From NCBI RefSeq assembly GCF_900182955.1, contig NZ_FXUL01000018.1:1-64000 (forward strand): a stretch of 64,000 nt of DNA. Direction: 5' to 3'. Of this stretch, positions 19,448-26,865 are shown one piece after another. Each line of letters begins with the position of its first letter. Position 1 is the stretch's first letter. Source of the stretch: Noviherbaspirillum suwonense. Its GTDB lineage: Bacteria; Pseudomonadota; Gammaproteobacteria; Burkholderiales; Burkholderiaceae_D. Under the pieces are notes generated by a model that did no database searches, was not told the origin of the DNA, and was given only the letters and a program-made list of their open reading frames with translations. Made by a program: the position numbers and the translations under genes.

Positions 19448-19684
19448 ATGCAACAGGAAGCTGAAAATCTCGAAGTGTTCATCAAGGTGGCCGCCGACTC
19501 GATTGGAGAGTTGCGCAAGGTCGACGTCATGCGGGTGCTCGAGTCGAACTCGATGCGAAAGCGGCCGTTGGCAAACTACATCTGCCAGCACCGGCCCGAC
19601 CTGGCGCGCGAGGTAAGCGAAGTCATGGAAGACGAGTTCGGCATCACGGATTGGCGCACAACGGAAACGCCTGTATACGCCTGA
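19448..19684 (+). CDS. Hypothetical protein, first of the small-gene array
   Basis: AAGGAG at 19435-19440, seven bases before the ATG, supports a 78-residue product rather than a longer frame opening at 19358. The chain is acidic and probably helical, with no signal peptide or membrane segment, and is unfamiliar to me. It stands alone on the plus strand between a terminator and the next small gene, in a series of similarly arranged genes. Confidence 0.6.
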   Translation: MQQEAENLEVFIKVAADSIGELRKVDVMRVLESNSMRKRPLANYICQHRPDLAREVSEVMEDEFGITDWRTTETPVYA

Positions 19685-19810
19685 TTGGGCTTGCCGCTGG
19701 AGCCACACGAAGTGCCGCCTTGAGGCAGTTTCTGCTTCTGGTGAGGCGGCGATCTTCCGTTTCCCTGAAATGCATTTCCCATTATCAGACCAACCTTTCA
19801 GGAGAGCGCC

Positions 19811-20158
19811 ATGCAAGCAGCAGCATTGAAACCCGAGTTCATTTCCAACTACCAGGGAGTTTCAGACTACCGTATCCGCGGGTTGCCCGGCCGTGTTTCA
19901 TGGCGTGGGTTGAACAAGGAACACCAGGCGTTTTATCGCAGCCAGGATGACCCACAGCTGTTAGGTACGGTCGTAAATGGCATCGAGCCGGTTTCGGCCG
20001 AGGTACTCGCCTTTTTTCAACGCAAGCAGGATGAACTGTTCGACCTGATGCAGGATGCCGATCTGTTCTACCTGGATTCGCTGACAACGGCCAAGTGGTA
20101 TCCGCATCTTGGCTGGATACGCTGTGAGCCAACCGCGACCCCGTTGGCTGCGTCATAA
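19811..20158 (+). CDS. Hypothetical protein of the small-gene array
   Basis: This 115-residue cytosolic protein has AGGAGA eight bases before its ATG. No motif is recognised. Aromatic residues and a middle segment FFQRKQDELFDLMQDADLF suggest a compact helical domain. It is followed by its own terminator at 20174-20208. Confidence 0.6.
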   Translation: MQAAALKPEFISNYQGVSDYRIRGLPGRVSWRGLNKEHQAFYRSQDDPQLLGTVVNGIEPVSAEVLAFFQRKQDELFDLMQDADLFYLDSLTTAKWYPHLGWIRCEPTATPLAAS

Positions 20159-20173
20159 ACCTTGATTCACCAT

Positions 20174-20208
20174 GCGCCTCGGACTTCTCGTCGGGGCGCT
20201 TTTCTTTT
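20174..20208 (+). terminator. Intrinsic terminator
   Basis: GCGCC and GGCGC close a stem with an internal TCGG/TCGG-rich loop, followed by TTTTCTTTT. It belongs to the gene ending at 20158. Confidence 0.6.
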
Positions 20209-20284
20209 GTAGTTGCATGTGGCGCATTTGACTGGGTCAGGCCAACGCAAGGCTTGCATCCATTAACCCATTCAGGAGTCACAT

Positions 20285-20848
20285 ATGCCCCGCAGCGTCG
20301 TATTTTCCCGTCCTACCTTGCTTCCTTCGATCTTCCGGGATACTGCCAGCTTCACGGAAAAAAACAGTGGTCGCATCTCGCTCTATGCCATCGGTGTGGA
20401 GCAGGACCGGCATGCTTCCATCGCCCGTATTGCTTACCCAGGTCTTGCCGTCGTGCCGGAGTTCTTTTCGGTGTATGTTTGGACGCATGACAAAGGCGAA
20501 GTCTGCGCCGGCGATTTTGCAACTGGCAAAGAAGCACAGGCATTTTCCGATCTGATCGCCCAGAAAACCGGACAACTTCAGGTCCGCACCGATGCGCTGG
20601 TTCTGTATTCCCCGAACGAACGCGGCTACTGGCACAACGCAGAAGGATGGACCAGCAATCCGCTGGAAGCCACCCTCTACGACTCAACAGACCTGACGCC
20701 GGCCACGATCGCGGCGGTTCAGTTGTCGGCGCCAGGAACGATTGCCGTGAGTTTGTTTGATGCCGAGGTAACGGATCTGAACTTTGATCCACCGCCGGCC
20801 TATTCCCAACCCGCCATCGAGCGAGTAGCTGAGTTAGCCGCTGCTTAA
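20285..20848 (+). CDS. Hypothetical protein of the small-gene array
   Basis: This 187-residue soluble protein has AGGAG ahead of its ATG and no signal peptide. No domain is recognised. Several Trp/Tyr-rich beta-like stretches (for example FFSVYVWTHDKGEVCAGDF) are seen. The gene stops eight bases before a strong terminator, so it is a single-gene transcript. Confidence 0.6.
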   Translation: MPRSVVFSRPTLLPSIFRDTASFTEKNSGRISLYAIGVEQDRHASIARIAYPGLAVVPEFFSVYVWTHDKGEVCAGDFATGKEAQAFSDLIAQKTGQLQVRTDALVLYSPNERGYWHNAEGWTSNPLEATLYDSTDLTPATIAAVQLSAPGTIAVSLFDAEVTDLNFDPPPAYSQPAIERVAELAAA

Positions 20849-20857
20849 CTACCACGA

Positions 20858-20885
20858 CCCCGCATCATGCCGATGCGGGGTTTTT
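20858..20885 (+). terminator. Strong intrinsic terminator
   Basis: CCCCGCATC and GATGCGGGG form a perfect 9-bp stem around ATGCC and are followed by TTTTT. Confidence 0.85.
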
Positions 20886-21013
20886 CTATGGCCTGACACA
20901 TCAATTTGCTCATTCACAATATCCTACGCAGTAATCCGAATTTCGCTGACTGTCCGCATGGTTCCATTTTGCTAGGATGAACTTGCCAAATTCAATCCCT
21001 GGAACATGGCTTC

Positions 21014-21042
21014 AGCCCGCCCTTGATCGGGTGGGCTTTTTT
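21014..21042 (+). terminator. Terminator directly before a gene, attenuator-like
   Basis: AGCCCGCCC and GGGTGGGCT pair (one G-T) around TTGATC and run into TTTTTT. It ends only 14 bases before the ATG of the gene at 21057, leaving no room for a promoter in between. It would therefore stop or attenuate the transcript that expresses that gene. Confidence 0.65.
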
Positions 21043-21056
21043 CATAGAGGGATGCG

Positions 21057-21326
21057 ATGGATACCAAAACACGGCCCGAAAAGGTAAATGCGAAGGTCAC
21101 CACCTCATTGGAAACGGCCCGCAAGAATAAAAATAAACTGAGGGAGCTGGTCGAAACTGCTGGGCTGACCGACGCGCAAATCGTCCACATTGTCATGGCG
21201 GAGTCAATGCGACCGTGCGGGGTGCGGACATTGAAATGGTGGCTCAGCGGCGACGAGCAAAAGAAGCTGCAGCGCTGTCCTACTAGGGCAATTGAGGCTC
21301 TGGAAAAAGGACTCAGACGGCGATGA
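21057..21326 (+). CDS. Small basic helical protein, possible DNA-binding
   Basis: This 89-residue protein is rich in Lys/Arg at both ends and has a central segment (about residues 36-66) that could form a helix-turn-helix-like fold. That is a weak inference, and no family is recognised. GAGGG lies six bases before the ATG at 21057. A terminator hairpin stands just upstream, so expression may be controlled by readthrough. Its stop overlaps the next frame by four bases (ATGA). Confidence 0.5.
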   Translation: MDTKTRPEKVNAKVTTSLETARKNKNKLRELVETAGLTDAQIVHIVMAESMRPCGVRTLKWWLSGDEQKKLQRCPTRAIEALEKGLRRR

Positions 21327-21547
21327 ACGTGCTCTCCGTGCCGGGTACCCAAGACCAGCTGCGCCACTGTTTACTTCGGTTGTGTCGCAAAAATTCCTAC
21401 ACTGGGTTCATCGATACGCCTACTTCCAAAAGACCAAGCACTCGTTACTATGTGACTGTCTCCTCCGTTCCCTGCGAATGGATTGAAACCCGCCGCGGCC
21501 ATGCCAGGCGGGTTTTTTTTGGACCGATGATGGTGCGCTGCACATAG
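21323..21547 (+). CDS. Possible small protein coupled to the preceding gene
   Basis: A 74-codon frame starts in a four-base overlap with the preceding stop (ATGA), and codons in its first two thirds use G/C third bases like its neighbours. Against it, a good terminator (21487-21520) lies inside its 3' end, so full-length mRNA would be scarce. The residues match nothing I know. Confidence 0.35.
   Translation: MNVLSVPGTQDQLRHCLLRLCRKNSYTGFIDTPTSKRPSTRYYVTVSSVPCEWIETRRGHARRVFFGPMMVRCT
21487..21520 (+). terminator. Intrinsic terminator
   Basis: AACCCGCC and GGCGGGTT form the stem, followed by a run of T to 21520. It probably ends the transcript of the 21057 gene. Confidence 0.75.
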
Positions 21548-21619
21548 ACACATCGGGGTTTTCAATGCATCATCGCATCAAAATCCAGACCTGAGAGCTG
21601 GGGACGAGAGAAGACAGGG

Positions 21620-21655
21620 AAACCCGCATCGGTATCGATAGCGGGTTTTTTCTTT
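21620..21655 (+). terminator. Intrinsic terminator without an obvious gene
   Basis: AAACCCGC and GCGGGTTT pair around a 13-base loop with a following T run. It lies about 100 bases after the previous terminator, with only 100 bases of sequence to serve. That sequence may hold a small RNA, or this may be a backup terminator. Confidence 0.55.
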
Positions 21656-21674
21656 TGGCGCGGGAAAAATAGGC

Positions 21675-21708
21675 AAAAAAAAGCCCACCGGAATAATCGC
21701 GGTGGGCT
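21675..21708 (-). terminator. Terminator on the minus strand
   Basis: AGCCCACCG and CGGTGGGCT pair, and on the minus strand the stem is followed by a run of T. It would end the transcript of the DUF4148 gene at 21941-22162. Confidence 0.7.
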
Positions 21709-21940
21709 AAATCCATCCTTTGGGAGGGTGGAGGAGACAAGGTCACTATAGCCAGTTTCCCGGCATAAAGTAAATTTCAAATAGGCATACCGGCCATATG
21801 TTTTGTGAATGTCAAGGGCGATTGCGGTAACAAGATTGCGCCACAGGCCGACAACTACCTTAAGCGCCGAAATACAGGTCGTTCACATTGCCGGCACGGC
21901 GAGACTGAGCAGAGCGGGTCGCCTCAGTACGGACTTCCTG

Positions 21941-22162
21941 TCAGCTGCGGTTGCTGGAAACATAGACGCTGTCTTGGCCATCATGTTGGCGCTGGGCGAT
22001 CGCACCCAAGTTCGCAGCTTGGGCCAGATCTTGGCGCAATACTGCGCGGGTCTGGGTGGACTTAAAGCCAGCGTCCGGAGCGACGAATTCGGTTTGTTGG
22101 GCAAAGGCAGAGCCGGCAGCAGCAAACACAGCAACAGCGGCGATCAGATTCTTGACGTTCAT
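21941..22162 (-). CDS. DUF4148 secreted protein
   Basis: This 73-residue protein has a signal peptide (about residues 1-21, GSAFAQ). A DUF4148 motif T-R-A-V-L-R-Q-D-L-A-Q-A follows at about 38-49. GGAG before the ATG at 22162 favours this start over an upstream TTG. The family is typical of Burkholderiales and has no known function. The gene is transcribed against the flanking small-gene array. It is a second DUF4148 copy in the window, here without a copper-box palindrome nearby. Confidence 0.7.
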   Translation of the reverse strand: MNVKNLIAAVAVFAAAGSAFAQQTEFVAPDAGFKSTQTRAVLRQDLAQAANLGAIAQRQHDGQDSVYVSSNRS

Positions 22163-22891
22163 GATTTTCTCCAAAGTTAGTAGGTGACTCGGGGCTCGGC
22201 GGTCAAGGCAGGAATGCTTCTCGTCGGGTCCGGCCTCGCTAAGTCACACCGGTTCGTTTGTGTGCTCATCGATGGAATGCAGTCTATTGGCTATTCCAGT
22301 CGGGATAAAGAGGCCTTCTCCGAATACACTGTTCCATTTATCGCACTAATGTGACAATAGAGGCTCAGCAAAGTATTCTCCAGAAACCAAAAAGCCCACC
22401 TTGTTTAAGGGCGGGCTTCGTGGTCGCAAGTTGAGCCTTTCGGCTCTTTTCCTTCAACTCAGGAGAGGGAAATCGGTGCAGCTATTCGGTCTGGACGGTT
22501 GCTGTTGCGCGTCTCAGTGATTGGTATTAGACCGGAAATATTGGCGTAGTGCAAGTGATTTATACGGCTTGTATCAAATAAATCTTTTATAAGTGCGTGT
22601 CGTTGTAAGTGCACTGGTCGCATATCCCTTAGCAAAGTTTATTTCCCACTCCGGGATCGTGCATCCATGCACTCAACGTCCCTGTTACGCACTCCATTAA
22701 TCTGGCTACTCTTGCCAGTCGCGCCTTGCCGCGTTGATTATGTCTCTTTCGAGACTTCGATAACCTGACTACTTCTGTCAGCATCAACCACGACCCGGAT
22801 CAGACATTTGTCTTTTCCGGGTTTTCTTTCGCCTGTCAGTTATTGACGCGTGTGATGCATCTCTCGGGTACAACTCAACCAGGAGAACTGA
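22163..22891. other. 730-base stretch without a protein gene
   Basis: No open frame is supported. The left half holds the promoter region of the DUF4148 gene. At 22389-22420 a GCCCACC/GGGCGGGC hairpin is followed by T on the minus strand. A small GAGCC-TTTC-GGCTC hairpin lies at about 22435. The right half contains the structured-RNA candidate. Confidence 0.5.
22655..22830 (+). ncRNA. Candidate structured RNA with four hairpins and a terminator
   Basis: Four short perfect hairpins follow one another: GTGCA-TCCA-TGCAC (22659-22672), CTGGC-TACTCTT-GCCAG (22702-22718), GTCTC-TTTC-GAGAC (22742-22755) and CTGAC-TACTTCT-GTCAG (22765-22781). A terminator follows in which CCCGGA and TCCGGG enclose an inner AGACA/TGTCT stem (22794-22826, then TTTTC). 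The second and fourth hairpins have the same shape and a TACT loop start. The spacing suggests a small RNA or structured leader for the gene at 22892. No known RNA family is recognised. Confidence 0.35.
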
Positions 22892-23047
22892 ATGCCTTCC
22901 CATGATTCCAAGACCTTTTATTTCGCTTCCCGTTCCGACCAGCCAAGACGCTTTGATCCACGCTCTCCCGTATGGGGAACGATCGGCTATGCAGTGCTTT
23001 CGGCGGTTGCCATTGGCATGGTCTTCTACCTCACCTTTGCAGCATAA
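22892..23047 (+). CDS. Single-helix membrane microprotein
   Basis: This 51-residue protein (MPSHDSKTFYFAS...) has a polar, Arg-rich N-terminal half and one C-terminal membrane helix at about residues 30-50. AGGAGA stands five bases before the ATG, and a terminator begins eight bases after the stop, so this is a complete one-gene unit. Its length puts it below common gene-finding thresholds. A tail-anchored topology with a cytosolic N-terminus is likely. Confidence 0.6.
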   Translation: MPSHDSKTFYFASRSDQPRRFDPRSPVWGTIGYAVLSAVAIGMVFYLTFAA

Positions 23048-23054
23048 CCTCCAC

Positions 23055-23082
23055 AGCCCGCCCATCCCCGGCGGGCTTTTTT
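23055..23082 (+). terminator. Intrinsic terminator
   Basis: AGCCCGCC and GGCGGGCT form a perfect 8-bp stem around CATCCCC, followed by six T. It ends the microprotein transcript. Confidence 0.8.
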
Positions 23083-23166
23083 AATATCCATACTGTATAG
23101 AAACAATACAATCAAAGTAAAATAGCGATCTGCACCACCTACACCAACACAAGAAAGGGGAGTTAC

Positions 23167-23487
23167 ATGGGCTGGATCTTTGTTCTGATCGTGGGTTTTT
23201 TTGGATACCAGTATGTCGCCAATAGTCCGACCGTTACAGCTGGCCTGCAAACGATGAAATCAGTGGCTAGCGGCCTCGAATCCGTTACCAGCATCACAAA
23301 GCAGATCGCCGGCACCGGCATGGCCGAAGCAGGTAATGCGGCACAGATGCTGCCGCCCGATGTCCGGTCACAGATGCAAAGCGCAAGTCAGCAAGTCACA
23401 TCCACCTTGCCGACGCGGTCCGGATCCCTATCAGGGTGCGGCCAGTCTGATTCACTGGGAAATATCAAGTATTGCTTCAACCAATAA
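23167..23487 (+). CDS. Hypothetical membrane-anchored protein
   Basis: This 106-residue protein starts with a hydrophobic anchor (about residues 2-18, GWIFVLIVGFFGYQYV). A Ser/Thr/Gln-rich exported or cytosolic tail follows, with two Cys near the end (SGCGQ and YCF). AAGGGGAG precedes the ATG. No family is recognised. It has its own AT-rich upstream region with TACTGTAT and ATACA elements and its own terminator at 23513. Confidence 0.6.
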   Translation: MGWIFVLIVGFFGYQYVANSPTVTAGLQTMKSVASGLESVTSITKQIAGTGMAEAGNAAQMLPPDVRSQMQSASQQVTSTLPTRSGSLSGCGQSDSLGNIKYCFNQ

Positions 23488-23512
23488 GGCCAGCTGTCAT
23501 GCCCGATGCAAG

Positions 23513-23538
23513 CCCCGCCGGCGACCGCGGGGTTTTTT
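23513..23538 (+). terminator. Intrinsic terminator
   Basis: CCCCGC and GCGGGG close the stem and are followed by six T. Confidence 0.75.
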
Positions 23539-23672
23539 ATTCCCGGCGCGGCGTTGGCATCCCAGCGCATAAGGCCAGGGCGCAGCGTAGCAGCTTACGT
23601 TTTGATGTCTGCCATTTCCTCGGTATCAGGCGAACAGTTTGCCTGCATTTCACCAACAAAGGAGTCTCACAC

Positions 23673-23990
23673 ATGGCACATCAGAAAAACAAAAAACCGC
23701 TGTGGAAGGTACTGGTTCTCGTCATGGCGCATATCGCCGTGGCTACGCTCTGGTTCATCGGAATCGGCTTGGGCGCTTACGTCCTGTCCGTTTTCGTTGA
23801 ATGGCTGACCCGCGAAACGCACGTTTCCCGGTTCGTCATCAAGGGGTTGGTCGGCCTGGAGAATTTTGTCGCAGTCCTGGACATCATTCTCTATGTCGTC
23901 TACCTGCTATCTTCTACATATAACGAAATTAAGGAGTTTCTCAAGAATGAAAACAACGACACAGGCCCTGGTGGAGATAGCGAAGAATAG
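23673..23990 (+). CDS. Hypothetical two-helix membrane protein
   Basis: This 105-residue protein has a basic N-terminus, a first helix at about 12-38 and a second at about 60-83. The tail is acidic. AGGAG lies ten bases before the ATG at 23673. The layout recalls small inner-membrane proteins found near integrating-conjugative-element transfer genes, but I cannot name it. Its 3' end contains the start of the next gene in another frame (44-base overlap), so the two are probably co-expressed. Confidence 0.65.
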   Translation: MAHQKNKKPLWKVLVLVMAHIAVATLWFIGIGLGAYVLSVFVEWLTRETHVSRFVIKGLVGLENFVAVLDIILYVVYLLSSTYNEIKEFLKNENNDTGPGGDSEE

Positions 23991-24114
23991 CCACAAGCTG
24001 TTTTTCGCTCCCGTAACTGGGATCATCCAGGGTATCAAGTCCGAGTTTCACAGCGATAACGCCGCAACTGCGGTTGATCCATTGCGCAGGACTTCTACGC
24101 TTTCACGTCAATAA
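23947..24114 (+). CDS. Microprotein with FAP-x2-G-x-I motif, copy 1
   Basis: This 55-residue protein starts inside the 3' end of the preceding gene; AAGGAG about 11 bases upstream supports translation. Its core reads IAKNSHKLFFAPVTGIIQG with IKSE after it. A second small gene at 24236-24361 has the same pattern, I-x-K-x-S-x4-FAP-x2-G-x-I and then a charged E-containing stretch. The two look like diverged duplicates. A hydrophobic patch of about 10 residues suggests membrane association. The function is unknown. Confidence 0.5.
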   Translation: MKTTTQALVEIAKNSHKLFFAPVTGIIQGIKSEFHSDNAATAVDPLRRTSTLSRQ

Positions 24115-24120
24115 CCGCAC

Positions 24121-24156
24121 AAGCCCTGATTCTCATCTCGAGATCAGGGCTTTTTC
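24121..24156 (+). terminator. Strong intrinsic terminator
   Basis: AAGCCCTGAT and ATCAGGGCTT form a perfect 10-bp stem around a 12-base loop, followed by TTTCTT. Confidence 0.85.
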
Positions 24157-24235
24157 TTATTTGCTGCTTGATAACTTGCTTGCAAAGGGCTATTGTGTGG
24201 ATGTGTATTACAAAATAATGTTATGGAGTCCGAGC

Positions 24236-24361
24236 ATGTCCAAGCTGATCAATGAAGTCATTGCCATCGTCAAATCCAGCCCGCGGCGCTACTTTGCCCC
24301 GATTATCGGCGCCATCGCCGCCGTCCGTGCCGAGTGGAGCAGGGTCAAGCGCCAGGCTTAG
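24236..24361 (+). CDS. Microprotein with FAP-x2-G-x-I motif, copy 2
   Basis: This 41-residue basic protein (MSKLINEVIAIVKSS...) shares its core with the product of 23947-24114: IVKSS-x3-YFAPIIGAIAAVRAE against IAKNS-x3-FFAPVTGIIQGIKSE. GGAG lies six bases before the ATG. It is the last gene of the array and has its own terminator. Two such products from separate transcripts suggest either dosage or heteromeric pairing. Confidence 0.5.
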   Translation: MSKLINEVIAIVKSSPRRYFAPIIGAIAAVRAEWSRVKRQA

Positions 24362-24397
24362 GGGTCCCCGCGCCGCTGGCGCCGCACACGCTGATAA

Positions 24398-24421
24398 AAG
24401 CCTGCCTCGCAGGCTTTTTTT
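24398..24421. terminator. Bidirectional terminator
   Basis: AAGCCTGC and GCAGGCTT pair around CTC, with T on the plus side and A on the left, so it can serve the microprotein gene and the converging SprT-like gene. Confidence 0.75.
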
Positions 24422-24436
24422 ACGTCTTCCTGAGCG

Positions 24437-25312
24437 TCAGGCTGCAGCGGCAAAGCGGGTGTCGCAGGCTTCGCAACGCAGGCGCAAGCCTGGCCTGCCC
24501 CAGATATTGTTCTTGCAGCCGCAAACATATTTCGTCCGGTTGCTGCCATCGGCTTTCTTCACTCCCACCCCTCCCGATCCGCCAGATTGCGGCCGCTCCA
24601 CATCAAGGCCACCATCTATGGGAGGTGCGGAATACAAGGGCACGGCAACGGCAGCCACTTTCTGAGCCGGGCTTGCGATGCCGGTGACGGGCTCTCCGTC
24701 ATCGTCGGCCGGCATGCCGCTGGCCGCCTCCGTCGCCGCCATGGCCGATACGCCGGTTGGCTGCTTCACGGTAACGGTCGTTCCCGCCGCGAACTCATAC
24801 TCCTTGACCATCTGCACCGGGAAGCGGTCGTACCAGACAATAACAAACGACGTCTGCAGGAGTTCCTTGCATGCGTGAATGAAGGGGCCGTCGGCCATGA
24901 TGTAGTGGCTCATCTTCTCGCCGGTGGTTTTGCCACCAGGTGTGCCTGTATTGCTTGGCATGAGGCCAATTGCTTCCATTTTGGCCGCGAATTCCTGGTC
25001 GTGATAGCCGCGCCGGGGCGGGGTGCCGAACCGCCTCTGCCACTGATGGACTTGCTCATGCACCAGCGTGGAAAGTACATCTTCCACGGGCCGGGTTGCG
25101 AAGTACTCCGGGTTCAGCGCGATCTCATCGCTCTTTGTGTCATCCCGGTTGACGAACCGCTCGAAGCTGAAATAGCCCATCGAGCGCGACTTGCGCTGCA
25201 GCGTGAACAGGCAGCCCGGCAGCTCTCCGCCAAATAGTCGCCGATTAAAAAAGTCGTACGCATGCGACAGCTCATCGTAGTTCTGTTTGGTCGGGAGGTT
25301 CTTCAGGCTCAT
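24437..25312 (-). CDS. SprT-like zinc metalloprotease
   Basis: This 291-residue protein has a SprT-like domain at about 10-125 with the zinc site H85-E-Q-V-H89 and a likely third ligand H104 in GYHDQEF. A flexible Ala/Pro/Gly-rich linker (about 185-255) leads to a C-terminal zinc ribbon at 263-288 with Cys groups CGC and CEAC. This arrangement resembles SprT/Spartan-type proteases that digest DNA-protein crosslinks. It is carried on many plasmids and ICEs and may clear protein from transferred DNA, which is inference. It reads against its neighbours. Confidence 0.8.
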   Translation of the reverse strand: MSLKNLPTKQNYDELSHAYDFFNRRLFGGELPGCLFTLQRKSRSMGYFSFERFVNRDDTKSDEIALNPEYFATRPVEDVLSTLVHEQVHQWQRRFGTPPRRGYHDQEFAAKMEAIGLMPSNTGTPGGKTTGEKMSHYIMADGPFIHACKELLQTSFVIVWYDRFPVQMVKEYEFAAGTTVTVKQPTGVSAMAATEAASGMPADDDGEPVTGIASPAQKVAAVAVPLYSAPPIDGGLDVERPQSGGSGGVGVKKADGSNRTKYVCGCKNNIWGRPGLRLRCEACDTRFAAAA

Positions 25313-25513
25313 GGCGGCAGTGGATTGTGCAATCCAATTGGGATCGCCGTATTTTAGAGATACATGTGACGTAGCGCCATCCGTTTTGTATATTTATACT
25401 GTATTTCACTTGACTCCCATAACAGGTAATTCTAAGATGCTGCACGGAAACAATATTTGATACTCGTTTGGCCCCTCCGGGCTGCCGCACACCGACCTCT
25501 CAGGAAAAACCAC

Positions 25514-26236
25514 ATGAAAAAAACTCTGCTCGCCCTGGCGCTGGCCGTCACCTCACTAACCGCCCTGGCTGCGCAACCGGCCATGGACCCCGATACCGCG
25601 ATGGTTCTCAACAAGCTCAAGCAAAGCTATCCGTCGACCACGTTCGGCAATATCGAGAAATCGGCCCTGCCAGGCGTCTACGAGATCACGATGGGCAAGA
25701 ACATCGCCTATACCGACAAGGAAGGCCGCTATTTCCTGTTCGGTAGCGTCTATGACATGCAGACCCGCCAGGACCTGACCGCGCCCAAGCGCGAAGCCCT
25801 GAACAAGATCGATGTCACCAAGCTGCCGCTGGCCGATGCGTTTGTCACCAAGCGGGGCAACGGCGCACGGACCATTTACCTCTTTACCGATCCGGACTGC
25901 CCGTACTGCAAGAAGCTGGAGCCGGAACTGGCCAAGCTCGACAACGTGACGATCTACACTTTTCTGTTTCCGATCGACTCGCTGCACCCGGATGCGCGTA
26001 ACAAGGCCGAATCCATCTGGTGCGCCAAGGACAAGCAGGGTGCCTGGAACAGCCTGATGATCGCTGGCCAGGTGCCGGAGTCGAAGAAGTGTGCCAATCC
26101 GGTGGAGCGCAATGTCGCGCTGGCCGAGAAGCTCAACATCCGTGGCACCCCGTTCCTGATGAGCGCGGATGGCCGCTCCCTGCCGGGCGCAGCGCCAGCC
26201 GAGAAAATCACCGCCTGGCTCGAAGGTAGCCAGTAA
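25514..26236 (+). CDS. dsbC: DsbC-type periplasmic disulfide isomerase of the transfer system
   Basis: This 240-residue protein has a signal peptide (residues 1-20), an N-terminal DsbC dimerisation domain (about 25-85) and a thioredoxin fold with active site C129-P-Y-C132 followed by KKLE. It also has the cis-Pro loop in RGTPFL. DsbC isomerases shuffle disulfides in Cys-rich transfer proteins such as TraU. The ATG at 25514 begins the signal peptide; earlier in-frame starts do not fit. It shares one base with traW and starts the operon dsbC-traW-traU-trbC. Confidence 0.88.
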   Translation: MKKTLLALALAVTSLTALAAQPAMDPDTAMVLNKLKQSYPSTTFGNIEKSALPGVYEITMGKNIAYTDKEGRYFLFGSVYDMQTRQDLTAPKREALNKIDVTKLPLADAFVTKRGNGARTIYLFTDPDCPYCKKLEPELAKLDNVTIYTFLFPIDSLHPDARNKAESIWCAKDKQGAWNSLMIAGQVPESKKCANPVERNVALAEKLNIRGTPFLMSADGRSLPGAAPAEKITAWLEGSQ

Positions 26237-26865
26237 TGCGGCACGCGCGGACAACCCTGCTGATCGCGGCGGCTGCGGCGGCGATCCTGACCCCGGTTGC
26301 TCGCGCAGAGCAGCTAGGCACCTATGGCAATACGTGGGAAATCGCCGAGCAGGATGGGGTCGAGTCCATCAAGAACCGCCTGACCAAGATGGACAAGGGC
26401 GGCAAGATGAAGGAATTCTGGGAAGACTACCGGGACAAGCAGCTCGATGGCGTGAACAATCCGCAGCCGATCCCCGGCATTTCCAAGGTCAAGGAAGCAA
26501 AGACCTGGACCTTCGACCCGACCTACACGTTCACCGAGACCGCCAAGGATAACCTCGGTAATGTGCTGGTCCCGGCCGGCACCAAGATCAATCCTCTCGA
26601 CTACACGCAGCTGTCCAAGGCCATTGTGTTCATTGACGGCCGCGACGAGGCGCAGGTTGCCTACGCAAAGCAGCGCACCGACGCGAACCCGAAAGACAAG
26701 GTCGTGCTGGTAGGCGGCTCATACGTGAAGCTCACGCGGGAATGGAAGCGGCCGGTGTACTTCGATCAGCGCGGCATCCTGGTGAAGCATTTCAATATCA
26801 AGCGCGTTCCGGCTGTCTTGTCGCAACGTGGCAAGCAACTGATGATCGAGGAATTGGCATTATGA
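26236..26865 (+). CDS. traW: TraW, F-type pilus assembly protein
   Basis: This 209-residue periplasmic protein has a signal peptide (about 1-25) followed by the TraW opening LGTYGNTWEIAEQD. Its C-terminal part carries the family's IVFIDGRDEAQ and FNIKRVPAVLSQ segments. In F plasmid, TraW works with TraU and TrbC in pilus extension and mating-pair formation. It overlaps dsbC by one base and traU by four. Confidence 0.92.
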   Translation: MRHARTTLLIAAAAAAILTPVARAEQLGTYGNTWEIAEQDGVESIKNRLTKMDKGGKMKEFWEDYRDKQLDGVNNPQPIPGISKVKEAKTWTFDPTYTFTETAKDNLGNVLVPAGTKINPLDYTQLSKAIVFIDGRDEAQVAYAKQRTDANPKDKVVLVGGSYVKLTREWKRPVYFDQRGILVKHFNIKRVPAVLSQRGKQLMIEELAL

